DNA of 64,000 nt from Sva-07 sp963710625 (GCA_963710625.1 CAVQBG010000008.1:124001-188000), one strand, 5' to 3'; positions 44,905 to 53,988 are shown, counted from the stretch's first letter. Numbers and translations: made by a program. Notes: generated by a model not told the origin, from the letters alone.

Positions 44905-44935
44905 TTGCACCAGGGGTCAGGCCCCTGCTGCAATC
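44903..44935. terminator. Hairpin with GGGGTC core between convergent genes
   Basis: GATTGCA then CAGGGG pair with CCCCTG then TGCAATC around loop TCAGG, with one internal mismatch (14-bp stem). It starts within the TGA of the saccharopine-dehydrogenase-like gene and ends 15 bp before the convergent reductase stop. It probably acts as a two-way terminator; a similar core is at 59760-59799. Confidence 0.65.
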
Positions 44936-44950
44936 GTCCGGCTGCGATCG

Positions 44951-45943
44951 TCAGGCGCTGGGGTCGACGACCCATCGGCCGCGTACCTGGCCGTCGAGGA
45001 TCGTGGGGCCTCGCTCGAGCAGTTCGCTGAGCGGGACGATCTCGGTCATCGAGTCGACGAGGTCGGCAGGGAGATCGCGCCCGAGGCGCGCCCACGCCCG
45101 GTCGCGAACCGGCGTCGGCGTCATCACCGACTCGACCCCCTGGAGCCGCACGTTGCGCAGGATGAACGGCATCACGGTGGTCGGGAGATCAGCGCCACCG
45201 GCGAGCCCACAGGCCGCGACGACACCGCCGTACTTCATCTGCGCGAGCACCTTGGCGAGCATCTTCGAACCGACGGTGTCGACCGCTGCCGACCACCGCT
45301 CCGACTCGAGCGGCTTGGCCGGCTCGGTCATCTCCTCGCGGGTCAGGAACGCCGTGGCCCCGAGCCCGGCGAGGTAGTCCTGCGTCTCGGGGCGGCCGGT
45401 GACGGCAGTGACCTCGAAGCCGAGTCCGGCGAGCAGCGTCACGGCGACGGATCCGACACCCCCCGCGGCTCCCGTCACGAGCACCGGGCCTTCACCGGGC
45501 ATCACGTGGGCATCCTCGATCGCCATCACGCAGAGCATCGCCGTGAGGCCGGCCGTGCCGATCGACATCGCCGTGAGCGCACTCATGCCGTCGGGGCGCT
45601 TCACCAACCACTCGGAACGCACGCGCTGCCGTTGGGTGTACCCGCCCCAGAACCGCTCTCCGACGGTCCAACCGGTGGAGATCACCGGGTCGCCGACGGC
45701 GAAGTCGGCCGAGTCGCTCGCCACGACCGTGCCGGTGAGGTCGATGCCGGGCACCATCGGGTAGCTGCGCACGATCCGACCCTTCCCGGCGAGCGCCATG
45801 CCGTCCTTGTAGTTGAGCGACGAGTAGTCGACGTCGATCGTCACGTCGCCGTCCGGCAGATCGGCATCGGTGAGTTGCTCCAGCGCCCCGACCGGACCGT
45901 TGTCGGTCTCTCGCAGGACGAGTGCCGTGAAGGTGTCGCTCAT
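44951..45943 (-). CDS. MDR-family NADPH oxidoreductase (YhdH/AcuI type)
   Basis: A 330-residue zinc-free medium-chain reductase. The N-terminus MSDTFTALVLRETDN is typical of the YhdH/YhfP quinone-oxidoreductase group that includes acrylyl-CoA reductase AcuI. Also seen: SLNYKDGMALAGKGRIVR, the NADPH loop VTGAAGGVGSVAVTLLAGLG, and the C-terminal MTPTPVRDRAWARLGRDLP. ATG 45943 was chosen because upstream residues do not fit the family. Acrylyl-CoA reduction (DMSP or propionate routes) is possible, but no DMSP lyase or CoA transferase is near. Confidence 0.87.
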   Translation of the reverse strand: MSDTFTALVLRETDNGPVGALEQLTDADLPDGDVTIDVDYSSLNYKDGMALAGKGRIVRSYPMVPGIDLTGTVVASDSADFAVGDPVISTGWTVGERFWGGYTQRQRVRSEWLVKRPDGMSALTAMSIGTAGLTAMLCVMAIEDAHVMPGEGPVLVTGAAGGVGSVAVTLLAGLGFEVTAVTGRPETQDYLAGLGATAFLTREEMTEPAKPLESERWSAAVDTVGSKMLAKVLAQMKYGGVVAACGLAGGADLPTTVMPFILRNVRLQGVESVMTPTPVRDRAWARLGRDLPADLVDSMTEIVPLSELLERGPTILDGQVRGRWVVDPSA

Positions 45944-46005
45944 GGGGATCATCGTCGCACATCGTCGGATGCCGGCGGCAGGTCGGTGCGTGGCAGAGTG
46001 GCGCC

Positions 46006-46875
46006 ATGCCATCCCCATCGCGTCACCCCCTCACCGGTGGGGTTCCCCCGATCGTGACGGTCGACTGGCTGCGGGACCAGCTCGAGGTCGATGCCGGAGC
46101 AGTCATCGTCTGTGAGGTGGGGTCCGCGATGGCCGGCGGCGACCCCGAGGCGAGTCATCTCGACGGCCATCTCCCGGGAGCCAGGTTCGTCTCGCTCGAC
46201 ACGGTGCTCGCCGACCCGCCCGCCGGCACCGCCGGACGACATCCGCTGCCGACGGCGGAGGAGTTCGCACGACGACTGGCCGACGCCGGTGTCGACGAGA
46301 TCTCCACCGTCGTTGCCTACGACCGCCGCGCCGGAGGCGGGCTCGCCGGACGACTCGTCTGGATGCTGCGCGTGATCGGTCAACCGGCCGCGCTGCTCGA
46401 CGGGGGCCTCGCGGCGTGGGATGGCCCACGGGAGACCGGTGCCGTCACCGTCGAGCCCGTCCGCCGTGTGGTCAGACCGTGGCCGCCACGCGCCATCGCC
46501 GATGCCGACGCCGTCGCCGCTCACGTTCGGGCGGGAGGCGTGGTGATCGACAGCCGCGACCCCGCCCGCTACGCCGGAGCGGTCGAGCCGATCGACCCGG
46601 TCGCCGGGCACATCCCCGGTGCGATCAACCTCGCTTACACCGACAACCTCGACCAGGACGGACGCTTCCGCCCGAGCGACGACCTCGCCGACCGATTCGC
46701 ACCGGCCGCCCGTGACGAGGATCCGATCGTCTACTGCGGGTCCGGGGTCACCGCGTGCCACAACGCGCTCGCGATGGAGGCCGTCGGCCTCGGGGTGCCT
46801 CGCCTGTACGTCGGTTCGTGGTCGGGCTGGTCGGCCGACCACGAACGTCCGATCGCCACCGGTCCGAACCCGTGA
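46006..46875 (+). CDS. Tandem-rhodanese sulfurtransferase
   Basis: 289 residues with two rhodanese domains: an N-terminal inactive copy (GHLPGARFVSLDTVLADPP) and a C-terminal active one with Cys244 in YCGSGVTACH. The CGSGVTA loop is that of 3-mercaptopyruvate sulfurtransferases (SseA), whereas thiosulfate enzymes usually have CRxGx[RT]. It moves sulfur from mercaptopyruvate or thiosulfate to thiols or cyanide. A TauE-type membrane gene 22 bp downstream suggests a shared sulfur-related role. Confidence 0.88.
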   Translation: MPSPSRHPLTGGVPPIVTVDWLRDQLEVDAGAVIVCEVGSAMAGGDPEASHLDGHLPGARFVSLDTVLADPPAGTAGRHPLPTAEEFARRLADAGVDEISTVVAYDRRAGGGLAGRLVWMLRVIGQPAALLDGGLAAWDGPRETGAVTVEPVRRVVRPWPPRAIADADAVAAHVRAGGVVIDSRDPARYAGAVEPIDPVAGHIPGAINLAYTDNLDQDGRFRPSDDLADRFAPAARDEDPIVYCGSGVTACHNALAMEAVGLGVPRLYVGSWSGWSADHERPIATGPNP

Positions 46876-46897
46876 GGGATGTCGGGAGGCACGCCCG

Positions 46898-47635
46898 GTG
46901 ACGGCGACCGAACTCGCCATCGTCCTCGTCGCCGTCGTCATCGGGGCGATCGCCAAGGCCGTCACCGGGATGGGGTTGCCCCTGATCGCGATCCCGATCG
47001 CATCATTGTTCATCGACGTCGAGACCGCGATCGTCGTGATCGCGTTCCCGAACGTGCTCGCGAACGCCACGTTGGCCGCCAAGGAGCGTCACAGCTTCCC
47101 CGCCACGCGCGATCTGCCGACCCTGGCGATCGTCGGCGTGATCGGCGCCGTCGCAGGCACGCTGCTGTTGGTGAACATCCCGGAGACGCCGCTCGTCGTC
47201 GCCGTGGTCGTGGCGATCGTCGCGTACATCGTGCTGTTCTTCGCCCACCCCGACCTTCGCACCACCCCTGCTCGCTCGAAGCGGCTCGCGCCGGTGGTCG
47301 GTGGCGTGGCGGGCGTGTTCCAGGGTGCGGTGGGGATCTCGGGTCCGATCGTCGGATCGTGGATCCACAGCTACCGACTGCCGCGCAGCGCCCACATCCT
47401 GTCGGTGACCTCGCTGTTCTTCATCACCGGCCTCGCGCAGCTGGTGGTGCTCGTCAGCACCGGCGAGCTCGCTGGCCGGGTGCCCGCCACCCTGCTCGCG
47501 TGCATCCCGGTGTTCGCGTCGATTCCGATCGGCACCCGGTTGCGGAACTCGGTGTCGGGGCGCGGGTTCGACCTCGCGATCATCGCCATGCTCGGCGTGT
47601 CGGCTCTCGCCCTGTGCCTGCAGACATTCGCCTGA
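46898..47635 (+). CDS. TauE/SafE-family membrane transporter
   Basis: 245 residues with about seven to eight membrane segments in two inverted halves. The signature is GAIAKAVTGMGLPLIAIP at the start and GVAGVFQGAVGISGPIVG in the second half. The family exports sulfite, sulfoacetate and related anions. It starts at GTG 46898 with GGGAGG 7 bp upstream. The neighbouring mercaptopyruvate-type sulfurtransferase makes sulfite or thiosulfate export plausible, but the substrate is inferred. Confidence 0.87.
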   Translation: MTATELAIVLVAVVIGAIAKAVTGMGLPLIAIPIASLFIDVETAIVVIAFPNVLANATLAAKERHSFPATRDLPTLAIVGVIGAVAGTLLLVNIPETPLVVAVVVAIVAYIVLFFAHPDLRTTPARSKRLAPVVGGVAGVFQGAVGISGPIVGSWIHSYRLPRSAHILSVTSLFFITGLAQLVVLVSTGELAGRVPATLLACIPVFASIPIGTRLRNSVSGRGFDLAIIAMLGVSALALCLQTFA

Positions 47636-47663
47636 CGCCGACCAGGCGGTAGGGTGATTGCGA

Positions 47664-47756
47664 CCACACAGGGGAGCTCGCTGGATCGGCGGGCTGAGAG
47701 GGTGACCGCCGTCGCCGACCCGAGAACCTGATCCGGGTAATGCCGGCGGAGGAAAC
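47664..47756 (+). promoter_or_regulatory. TPP (THI-box) riboswitch
   Basis: The classic thi-box elements are in order: CAGGGGAGC, GGGCTGAGAGGG, then ACCCGAGAACCTGATC, CGGGTAATGCCGGCGGAGGA. The TPP-binding CTGAGA and ACCTGAT segments are exact. The 3' strand contains GGAGGAA, the ribosome site of the downstream kinase start (GTG 47758), so TPP binding should block translation of the operon. Confidence 0.96.
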
Positions 47757-47757
47757 A

Positions 47758-48429
47758 GTGAACCAACACATCGTCATCGTCACCGGGGCTTCCCCGATCG
47801 ACCCGGCCGTCGCCGACCGGATCCCACCAGCGGCGCTGCTGATGGCCGTCGACGGCGGCCTCGACCATGCGCTCGCCCTCGGCCTCGAGCCACGACACCT
47901 CGTCGGCGACCTCGACTCGGTGTCGGACGACGGGCTCGCGTGGGCGGCCCGCAATGCATCGATCGACCGCCACCCCACCGACAAGGACAGCACCGACACC
48001 GAGTTGGCGTTGGCGTTGGCGGCCACGTTCGATCCCGAACGGATCACGCTGATCGGTGGCGGCGACCGCCTCGACCACACCCTCGCCGGCATCGGCGCGC
48101 TCGGGGCACTCGCCGTGACGAGCGTGCCGGTGCTCGACGCATGGTGGGATGGCCAACACATTCGGGTCGTGCAGGGCCCGGGCTCCGCGGTCCTCCGCCT
48201 CGTTCCCGGCTCGACGTTGTCGCTGCTGGCGCTCCACGGGCCATGTAGCCACGTCACACTGCGCAACACGCGATGGGAACTCGACCGCGTCGACCTCGCG
48301 CCGCTGGTGGGCCTCGGCGTCAGCAATGAGGTGCCCCAGTCGTCGGGCCCGGTCGACGTCGAGGTGTCGCTGTCGGGCGGGACGCTCACGATCTTCGACG
48401 TCCCCGCCGACCAGCCGACCGAGTCATGA
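47758..48429 (+). CDS. Thiamine pyrophosphokinase
   Basis: 223 residues. It transfers pyrophosphate from ATP to thiamine, giving TPP. The acidic metal/substrate motifs are clear: AVDGGLDHALALG, GDLDSVSDDG, and DKDSTDTELAL; also GGGDRLDHTLAG. The start is GTG 47758 behind GGAGGAA, not the ATG at 47740, which lies inside the riboswitch. It overlaps the binding-protein gene by 4 bp. Position under the TPP riboswitch and next to transporter genes shows salvage of external thiamine. Confidence 0.93.
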   Translation: MNQHIVIVTGASPIDPAVADRIPPAALLMAVDGGLDHALALGLEPRHLVGDLDSVSDDGLAWAARNASIDRHPTDKDSTDTELALALAATFDPERITLIGGGDRLDHTLAGIGALGALAVTSVPVLDAWWDGQHIRVVQGPGSAVLRLVPGSTLSLLALHGPCSHVTLRNTRWELDRVDLAPLVGLGVSNEVPQSSGPVDVEVSLSGGTLTIFDVPADQPTES

Positions 48430-49604
48430 GCACCGCACCACGAACCGACAGGTCGAGGTCGAGGCGCTGGACGGCGATCGCCGTTGCGGTCGTGTCGCTC
48501 GCCGCCTGCGCGAGCGATGGATCGGATTCGGGATCCGGCACCACCGATGAGGTCGCTGTCGGCGAACCGCCCGCCGTCGCACCCAGCAGCACCACCGGTA
48601 GCGGCAGCACCGCCGGCGCGACGATCACGCTCGTCGCGTACGACTCGTTCCCCGAAGGGGACACATCGCTCACCGAGGCGCTGGCGTCGTTCACCGAGCA
48701 GACCGGGATCGGCGTCGACGTCCTCGTCGCCGGCGACACCGGCACGATGCTGTCGAAGGCGTCGCTCACCGCCGGCAACCCCGAGGGCGACGTGATGTGG
48801 GGCATCGACAACACCCTGCTGTCGCGGGCGATCGACGACGGCGTGTTCGAGCCCTACGTGGCCGCAGGAATCGCCGACGGATCGATCCCGGTGCCCGAGG
48901 AGTTCACAGCGCTCGCGCCCGACGGCGAGGCGACGCCGGTCGACTACGGCGACGTGTGCGTCAACTACGACATCGGTTGGTTCGCCGGGCGCGAGCTCGA
49001 CCCGCCGAGCACGCTCGCCGACCTGACCGACCCGGCCTATGCCGGCATGCTCGTGGTGCAGAACCCCGCGACGTCGTCGCCCGGGCTGGCGTTCCTGCTG
49101 GCCACGATCCACGAGTACGGCCTCGAAGGCTGGCAGGACTACTGGCGGGCGCTCGGGGCGAACGGTGTCGAGGTCGTCGAGGGCTGGACCGAGGCCTACT
49201 ACGAGCGCTTCAGTTGGGCGGGTGGAGGCCCCACACCGATGGTGGTCAGCTACGGCTCGAGTCCGCCCTCCGAGGTGATCTTCGCCGATCCGCCACGCGA
49301 CGATGCGCCGACCGGCGTGGTCGAGGACACCTGCTTCCGCCAGGTCGAGTTCGCCGGCGTGCTGCGCGGAACCGACTCGCCCGAGGCCGCCCGAAAGCTC
49401 GTCGACTTCCTGATCGGCGACGAGTTCCAGCGCGAGGTGCCACTCAACCTGTTCGTGTATCCGAGCAACGCCGCCGTCGCCTTGCCGCAGGAGTTCGTCG
49501 ACTTCGCCGTGATCCCCGACGAGCCCCGCACGCTCGACCCAGCGGTGATCGACGCCAACCGCTCGACGTGGATCGACGAGTGGACGGAGCTGGTGCTCGG
49601 GTGA
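48426..49604 (+). CDS. thiB: Thiamine ABC transporter substrate-binding lipoprotein
   Basis: A 392-residue ThiB-type periplasmic-binding lipoprotein. The lipobox is SLAAC with lipid Cys28; a Ser/Gly/Thr linker follows. The thiamine-binding family pattern starts ITLVAYDSFP and continues GDVMWGIDNTLLSRA, VDYGDVCVNYDIGWF and PLNLFVYPSN. It captures thiamine outside the membrane and delivers it to the coupled ThiP/ThiQ. Overlaps with both neighbours (ATGA and GTGA). Confidence 0.92.
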   Translation: MSTAPRTDRSRSRRWTAIAVAVVSLAACASDGSDSGSGTTDEVAVGEPPAVAPSSTTGSGSTAGATITLVAYDSFPEGDTSLTEALASFTEQTGIGVDVLVAGDTGTMLSKASLTAGNPEGDVMWGIDNTLLSRAIDDGVFEPYVAAGIADGSIPVPEEFTALAPDGEATPVDYGDVCVNYDIGWFAGRELDPPSTLADLTDPAYAGMLVVQNPATSSPGLAFLLATIHEYGLEGWQDYWRALGANGVEVVEGWTEAYYERFSWAGGGPTPMVVSYGSSPPSEVIFADPPRDDAPTGVVEDTCFRQVEFAGVLRGTDSPEAARKLVDFLIGDEFQREVPLNLFVYPSNAAVALPQEFVDFAVIPDEPRTLDPAVIDANRSTWIDEWTELVLG

Positions 49605-51199
49605 ACCGCCTGCCGCGTTGGCTGATCGCCGCGCTGGCGATCGGTCCGGTCGCGGCACTCGTGGTCTTCTACGCCTGGCCGTTCGGGACGCTCCTGGCCG
49701 AGGCGCTCACCGGCCAGGCGTTCAGCGGGACCCTCCGACGTCCGCAGACGTGGGACGTGGTCTGGTTCACCCTGTGGCAGGCGATCGTGTCGACGATCGT
49801 GACGATCTGCGTGGGCCTCCTGCCGGCGTACGTCGTGGCCCGCTTCGACTTCCAGGGACGCAGCCTGCTGATCGGGCTGCTGACGGCCACGTTCGTCCTG
49901 CCGACCGTGGTGATGGGCGCGGCGTTCCTCGCCCTGCTTCCCGACTCGCTCGACCGCACCGTGTGGGCGGTGATCGGCGCGCACGTGGCGTTCAACCTCG
50001 CCGTGGTCGTCCGAGTGGTCGGTGCCCTGTGGGAGCACCTGCCGACCGACATGGAGCACGCGGCCGCCACGCTCGGCGCGTCGCGCTGGCGCGTGTTCAC
50101 CCAGATCTCGCTCCCGCTGATCCGCCCGGCGATCACCGCGGCGGCGACGATCGTGTTCCTGTTCACCTTCACCTCGTTCGGTGTGATCCGCATCCTCGCT
50201 GCGCCCGGCACGCGCACGATCGAGGTGGAGGTGTGGCGGCGCGCCACCCAGCTCGGCGACATCGGCGGCGCAGCGGTCCTGGCGCTGCTCCAACTGGCAG
50301 TGCTGGCGGTGGTGCTCGTGTGGTCGACGCTCGCTCAGCGTCGCCACAGCCGGGCGCTCGCCCTGCGGCCGGAGGCGGTGCGACGGCGCGCTCGGAGCCG
50401 AGGCGAGCGGGCGTTCGTCGCGATCGCCGCAGGTGGGGCCGCGCTGGTTGCGCTCGTCCCGCTGTCGGCCCTGGTGGTGCGCTCGTTCTCGACGCCGTCG
50501 GGTTGGTCGGCCAGTGCATGGACCCAGCTCGGCCGGACCGAGGTGCGGCCCGGCATCCGAGTCGGCGTCGATCCGGTCGAGGCGATCGGCAACTCACTGT
50601 CGACCATGGCTTGGGCGACAGTGTTCGCCGTGGTGATCGGTGGGGTCGCCAGCCTCGCGATCACGGCGGCTCAGCGCCACGGTCGGTTGATCGACGGTGG
50701 ATTGATGCTGCCGCTCGGCACCTCGGCGGTCACGATCGGCCTTGGCATGTTGATCACGTTCGACGCGCCTCCCGCCGACTGGCGGGCATCGTGGTGGCTC
50801 GTCCCGGTCGGCCATGCCCTGGTTGCCGTGCCGTTCGTGGTGCGCACGTGTGTGGGTGTGCTCAGGTCGGTCGATCCGGAGATGACCGCCGCCGCCGCCA
50901 CCCTCGGAGCGGCGCCGGTACGGGCGTGGCGGAGCACGGTGCTGCCGTATCTCTGGCGACCTCTCGGTGTGGGCGCCGCCCTGGCCGCGGCGATCTCCCT
51001 CGGGGAGTTCGGTGCGACGAGCTTCCTGTCGCGATCCGGCGGCGAGACCCTCCCGATCGCGATCGAGCAACTGCTCGGTCGGACGGGGACGACGCTGCAG
51101 GCGCAGGGGTACGTGCTGGCCACACTGCTCGCCGCCACGACCGTCGTGCTCGTGATCGTCGTCGAGCAGCTGCAGGCCGGTCGACGGGTCGAGCCGTGA
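49601..51199 (+). CDS. thiP: Thiamine ABC transporter permease (two fused halves)
   Basis: A 532-residue integral membrane permease with two sets of about six membrane segments, as usual for ThiP. Each half has an EAA-type loop for the ATPase: AAATLGASRWRVFTQISLPL and AAAATLGAAPVRAWRSTVLP. The start is GTG 49601, inside the GTGA overlap with thiB. Partner genes on both sides complete the importer. Confidence 0.92.
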   Translation: MNRLPRWLIAALAIGPVAALVVFYAWPFGTLLAEALTGQAFSGTLRRPQTWDVVWFTLWQAIVSTIVTICVGLLPAYVVARFDFQGRSLLIGLLTATFVLPTVVMGAAFLALLPDSLDRTVWAVIGAHVAFNLAVVVRVVGALWEHLPTDMEHAAATLGASRWRVFTQISLPLIRPAITAAATIVFLFTFTSFGVIRILAAPGTRTIEVEVWRRATQLGDIGGAAVLALLQLAVLAVVLVWSTLAQRRHSRALALRPEAVRRRARSRGERAFVAIAAGGAALVALVPLSALVVRSFSTPSGWSASAWTQLGRTEVRPGIRVGVDPVEAIGNSLSTMAWATVFAVVIGGVASLAITAAQRHGRLIDGGLMLPLGTSAVTIGLGMLITFDAPPADWRASWWLVPVGHALVAVPFVVRTCVGVLRSVDPEMTAAAATLGAAPVRAWRSTVLPYLWRPLGVGAALAAAISLGEFGATSFLSRSGGETLPIAIEQLLGRTGTTLQAQGYVLATLLAATTVVLVIVVEQLQAGRRVEP

Positions 51200-51852
51200 C
51201 CGGTCCCGTTGCGGGGCAGCCCGTCGTCGCTGATCTCGACGTCCGGGACGTGCACGTGTCGTTCGGCGACACGACGGTGCTCGACGGCGTGTCGCTGCGC
51301 ATCGCCGGCGGCGAGATCGTTGCGCTGCTCGGGCCATCGGGAAGCGGCAAGAGCACGCTGCTGCGCGTGATCGCCGGTCTCCTCGCGCCGGACGCCGGCA
51401 CCGTGGCGGTCGGCGGCATCGACATCACCCACGTCCCGACCCATCGGCGCGGCATCGGGATGGTGTTCCAGGACAACCAGCTGTTCCCGCACCTGTCGAC
51501 GCTCGACAACGTGACCTTCGGGCCGAAGATGGCGGGCGAGTCGAGGGCTCGACGCGACGAGCGAGGCTCGGTCTGGCTCGACCGCGTCGGCCTCGCGGGA
51601 TTCGAATCACGCCAGGTGACCGAGTTGTCCGGCGGGGAGGCGAAGCGGGTCGCGCTCGCCCGCACGCTCGCCGCCGAGCCGGCGGTCGTACTGCTCGACG
51701 AGCCCTTGACCGGACTCGACCGCGAGCTGCACGACCGCCTCGCGACCGACCTGGGCGAGCTGCTCACCGGCGTGACCACGCTGCTCGTCACGCACGATTC
51801 CGATGAGGCGGCGGTCCTCGCCGATCGCACCGTGCAGCTGTCGGATCTCTGA
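51196..51852 (+). CDS. thiQ: Thiamine ABC transporter ATP-binding protein
   Basis: A 218-residue ABC ATPase: Walker A GPSGSGKST, Q-loop MVFQDNQLFPHLS, signature LSGGEAKRVALARTLA, Walker B VVLLDEPL, H-loop VTHDSDEAA. It energises thiamine uptake by ThiP. The start GTG 51196 lies in a 4-bp overlap with thiP. It is shorter than general sugar-type ATPases, as is typical for ThiQ. Confidence 0.92.
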   Translation: MTGPVAGQPVVADLDVRDVHVSFGDTTVLDGVSLRIAGGEIVALLGPSGSGKSTLLRVIAGLLAPDAGTVAVGGIDITHVPTHRRGIGMVFQDNQLFPHLSTLDNVTFGPKMAGESRARRDERGSVWLDRVGLAGFESRQVTELSGGEAKRVALARTLAAEPAVVLLDEPLTGLDRELHDRLATDLGELLTGVTTLLVTHDSDEAAVLADRTVQLSDL

Positions 51853-51892
51853 ACGGTTCCCCTGCGGTCGTTCCGGCACCCACTGCCCGGCG

Positions 51893-52174
51893 ATGGATGC
51901 CACTGCCCGAGCGAACCAGCTGCGCCAACGAGCCGGACACCTCCGTGACCTCGCCACGGCGATCGAGAACCTGCCGGTCATGTCCCTCGAGATCCATGCC
52001 GACGGCGACACCTGGCGCGGGCCGCGGCCCGATCTGTGCCGTTCGACGCTGCGCATCAATCAGCAACAACTCCACGGCGCCGCCGACGACCTGCGCTGGC
52101 ACGCCCATCGGTTCGAGCAACAGGCCGCCGAACTCGACGCTGTCGCCGCCGCTCGGCTCGGACTCGCCGGCTGA
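51893..52174 (+). CDS. WXG100-like small helical protein
   Basis: A 93-residue helical protein. Two long amphipathic helices (DATARANQLRQRAGHLRDLA; LRINQQQLHGAADDLRWHAHRFE) are joined by a turn containing TWRGPRP, a W-x-G at Trp41-Gly43. This size and layout are those of WXG100/ESAT-6 proteins, which are secreted by type VII systems as partners of larger proteins. A tryptophan-glycine turn in a GC-rich genome could be chance. The next gene starts 4 bp after its stop. Confidence 0.65.
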   Translation: MDATARANQLRQRAGHLRDLATAIENLPVMSLEIHADGDTWRGPRPDLCRSTLRINQQQLHGAADDLRWHAHRFEQQAAELDAVAAARLGLAG

Positions 52175-52178
52175 CGAC

Positions 52179-53867
52179 GTGGACAGCGGCTACGACCCTC
52201 GACGGGTGCGCTCGCTTGCGCACCGCACGGCGGAGGCGATCGATCGCCTCCGCTCGATCCGGTCCGACGATGCCGCCGCCGCCGAGGCGATGCGAGCGGT
52301 GAGGCTCGCCCGGCGCAACCTCGAGGACTTCTGGATGCCGACGTTGCGGCAGATCGAGCGCAGCGACGCGATGATCTCGTGGGAGCGCTCGGAACTCGCC
52401 GCACTCGGCATTCGACAGGCGGAACGTCGATCGCTGGCGGCGAGCGCTTCGGTGTGGACGTCACTGCGCGCGCTGAGCTCCGACGAACTCATCGGCCACC
52501 TGGAGTGGATGGACCGCCAGTCGATCCCGGACGGGTCCGACGAGGGGTGGCAGACGTGGTACCTCGATCGATACGGCGCCGACCTCGACGTCCTCGCGAT
52601 GGAACTCGCAGCCCGCGTCGCCCGCGACCCGGCGTTCGCCGCCCGGTTGGCCGCCGTTGCATCCGACCATCCGCTGCTCGGCCATCTGACCCGGCGGGCA
52701 CCGTTTCCGGTGCCGTTCCTGTCGGCGGTCGTCCGGTCGATGATGTGGCCACACGGTCCTGCGGCGACTGCCGACCTCGATGGCTTCGCGACGTCGTTGT
52801 CATCGGTGCTGGCGTCGCTCGTCGGCGACCCCGCCGCCTGTCTCGACCTGCTGATGGATCCCGCCGTGGTCTTCGGCCTTGCGAGCTGGGAGCGTCTCGA
52901 CGGTGACATCGTCACGCAGTTCACGATCAGCGGCCTGCACACCGCCGTCGCCGTCGACCCCGACCGGCTGGACGACGGCTACGACGTGATCGCCACGCTC
53001 GTGGAGTTGGCGAACGGCCCGCTCGACGGTGGCATCCAGCCGGGCATGGCGCTCGGGATGGCCGTGTCGCTGGCCGGCTACATCGACACCTTGGCCCCGG
53101 CGATCCGCCAGGAGGGGACGTACCCGGTGATGGTGATCGACGAGGGGTTCGAGGTGGAACTGGGGTCGTACGACGACCTCGTCGACTTCATCGGCGCGCT
53201 CCTGCGCCACGACGAAGCGCAAGCGGCGACCGGGACGGTGCTCGGCGCGTACACCACACGGATCGTCGCCGACCTCGGTGCCGACATCGGGCTGCGGCCC
53301 GGCCTCGAGTACGTCACACGTGCCACCGATCTCGTCGCCGATGCGAGCCGCACCGAGCAGGCAGAACTCGTGATGGAGGCCGCAGCGGAGGAAGCGCGCA
53401 GACGGCAGTTCGCCTCGATCGTCGGATTCGGTGTCAACAGCGCCCTGTCGGCGGGTGGAGTCGGGTCGATGACCAGCGCGCTGGTGTCCCGAGCTGTCGC
53501 ACTCGCAACCGACCACGTCGCCCCGGTCGACCCGGCCCCACTTCCCGATGCGCGGATCCCGTCGGTGACGTACGACCTGATCACCGTCGCCGCGCTGCAG
53601 GTGGTCGCCGGTGATCGGGTGACGCGGGCACGAGCCGGACTCGACGAGGTATCCCGCTCGGCGTGGACCGAACTCAATCGACGGCTCGCGAACATCGAGG
53701 ACGAGGACGACACTGCCGAACGCACCCGCCGGGTGCTTCGGCTCGACCACTGGATCGAGTCCTCGGTTCCCCTGCTCGCCGGATACCTGGGCCGCATCCG
53801 TTCGGTGCCCGGCATGGACGAGTTGACCGAGGAACGCAACGCCGTGCGCACCGACCGATTGGACTGA
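52179..53867 (+). CDS. Large helical protein paired with the WXG100-like protein, function unknown
   Basis: 562 residues from GTG 52179. The N-terminal region (about 1-100) is almost purely helical and charged (RRVRSLAHRTAEAIDRLRSI; RQIERSDAMISWERSELAALG). The middle is alpha/beta; a glycine/alanine-rich hydrophobic stretch lies at about 411-445 (IVGFGVNSALSAGGVGSMTS); the C-terminus is charged and helical. No toxin or enzymatic motif and no signal peptide are seen. Its shape and tight link to the WXG-like gene recall actinobacterial type VII cargo-like or DUF6571-type proteins, but I cannot confirm that family from memory. Confidence 0.6.
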   Translation: MDSGYDPRRVRSLAHRTAEAIDRLRSIRSDDAAAAEAMRAVRLARRNLEDFWMPTLRQIERSDAMISWERSELAALGIRQAERRSLAASASVWTSLRALSSDELIGHLEWMDRQSIPDGSDEGWQTWYLDRYGADLDVLAMELAARVARDPAFAARLAAVASDHPLLGHLTRRAPFPVPFLSAVVRSMMWPHGPAATADLDGFATSLSSVLASLVGDPAACLDLLMDPAVVFGLASWERLDGDIVTQFTISGLHTAVAVDPDRLDDGYDVIATLVELANGPLDGGIQPGMALGMAVSLAGYIDTLAPAIRQEGTYPVMVIDEGFEVELGSYDDLVDFIGALLRHDEAQAATGTVLGAYTTRIVADLGADIGLRPGLEYVTRATDLVADASRTEQAELVMEAAAEEARRRQFASIVGFGVNSALSAGGVGSMTSALVSRAVALATDHVAPVDPAPLPDARIPSVTYDLITVAALQVVAGDRVTRARAGLDEVSRSAWTELNRRLANIEDEDDTAERTRRVLRLDHWIESSVPLLAGYLGRIRSVPGMDELTEERNAVRTDRLD

Positions 53868-53988
53868 CGCTTGCCCGACCGGCCGGACCGCGCCGGGATG
53901 CGCAGAGGCGGTCGATCGATCGACTGCCACAGCGGTCACGCGGACCTCCTGCGAGAGGCCGTCGACGGCGCAGTCGGCGAGTAGCAGC

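Noticed and set aside
47740..47757. ATG 47740 as the start of the thiamine pyrophosphokinase
   Set aside because: It lies inside the riboswitch 3' strand and before the ribosome site; GTG 47758 is correctly spaced from GGAGGAA.
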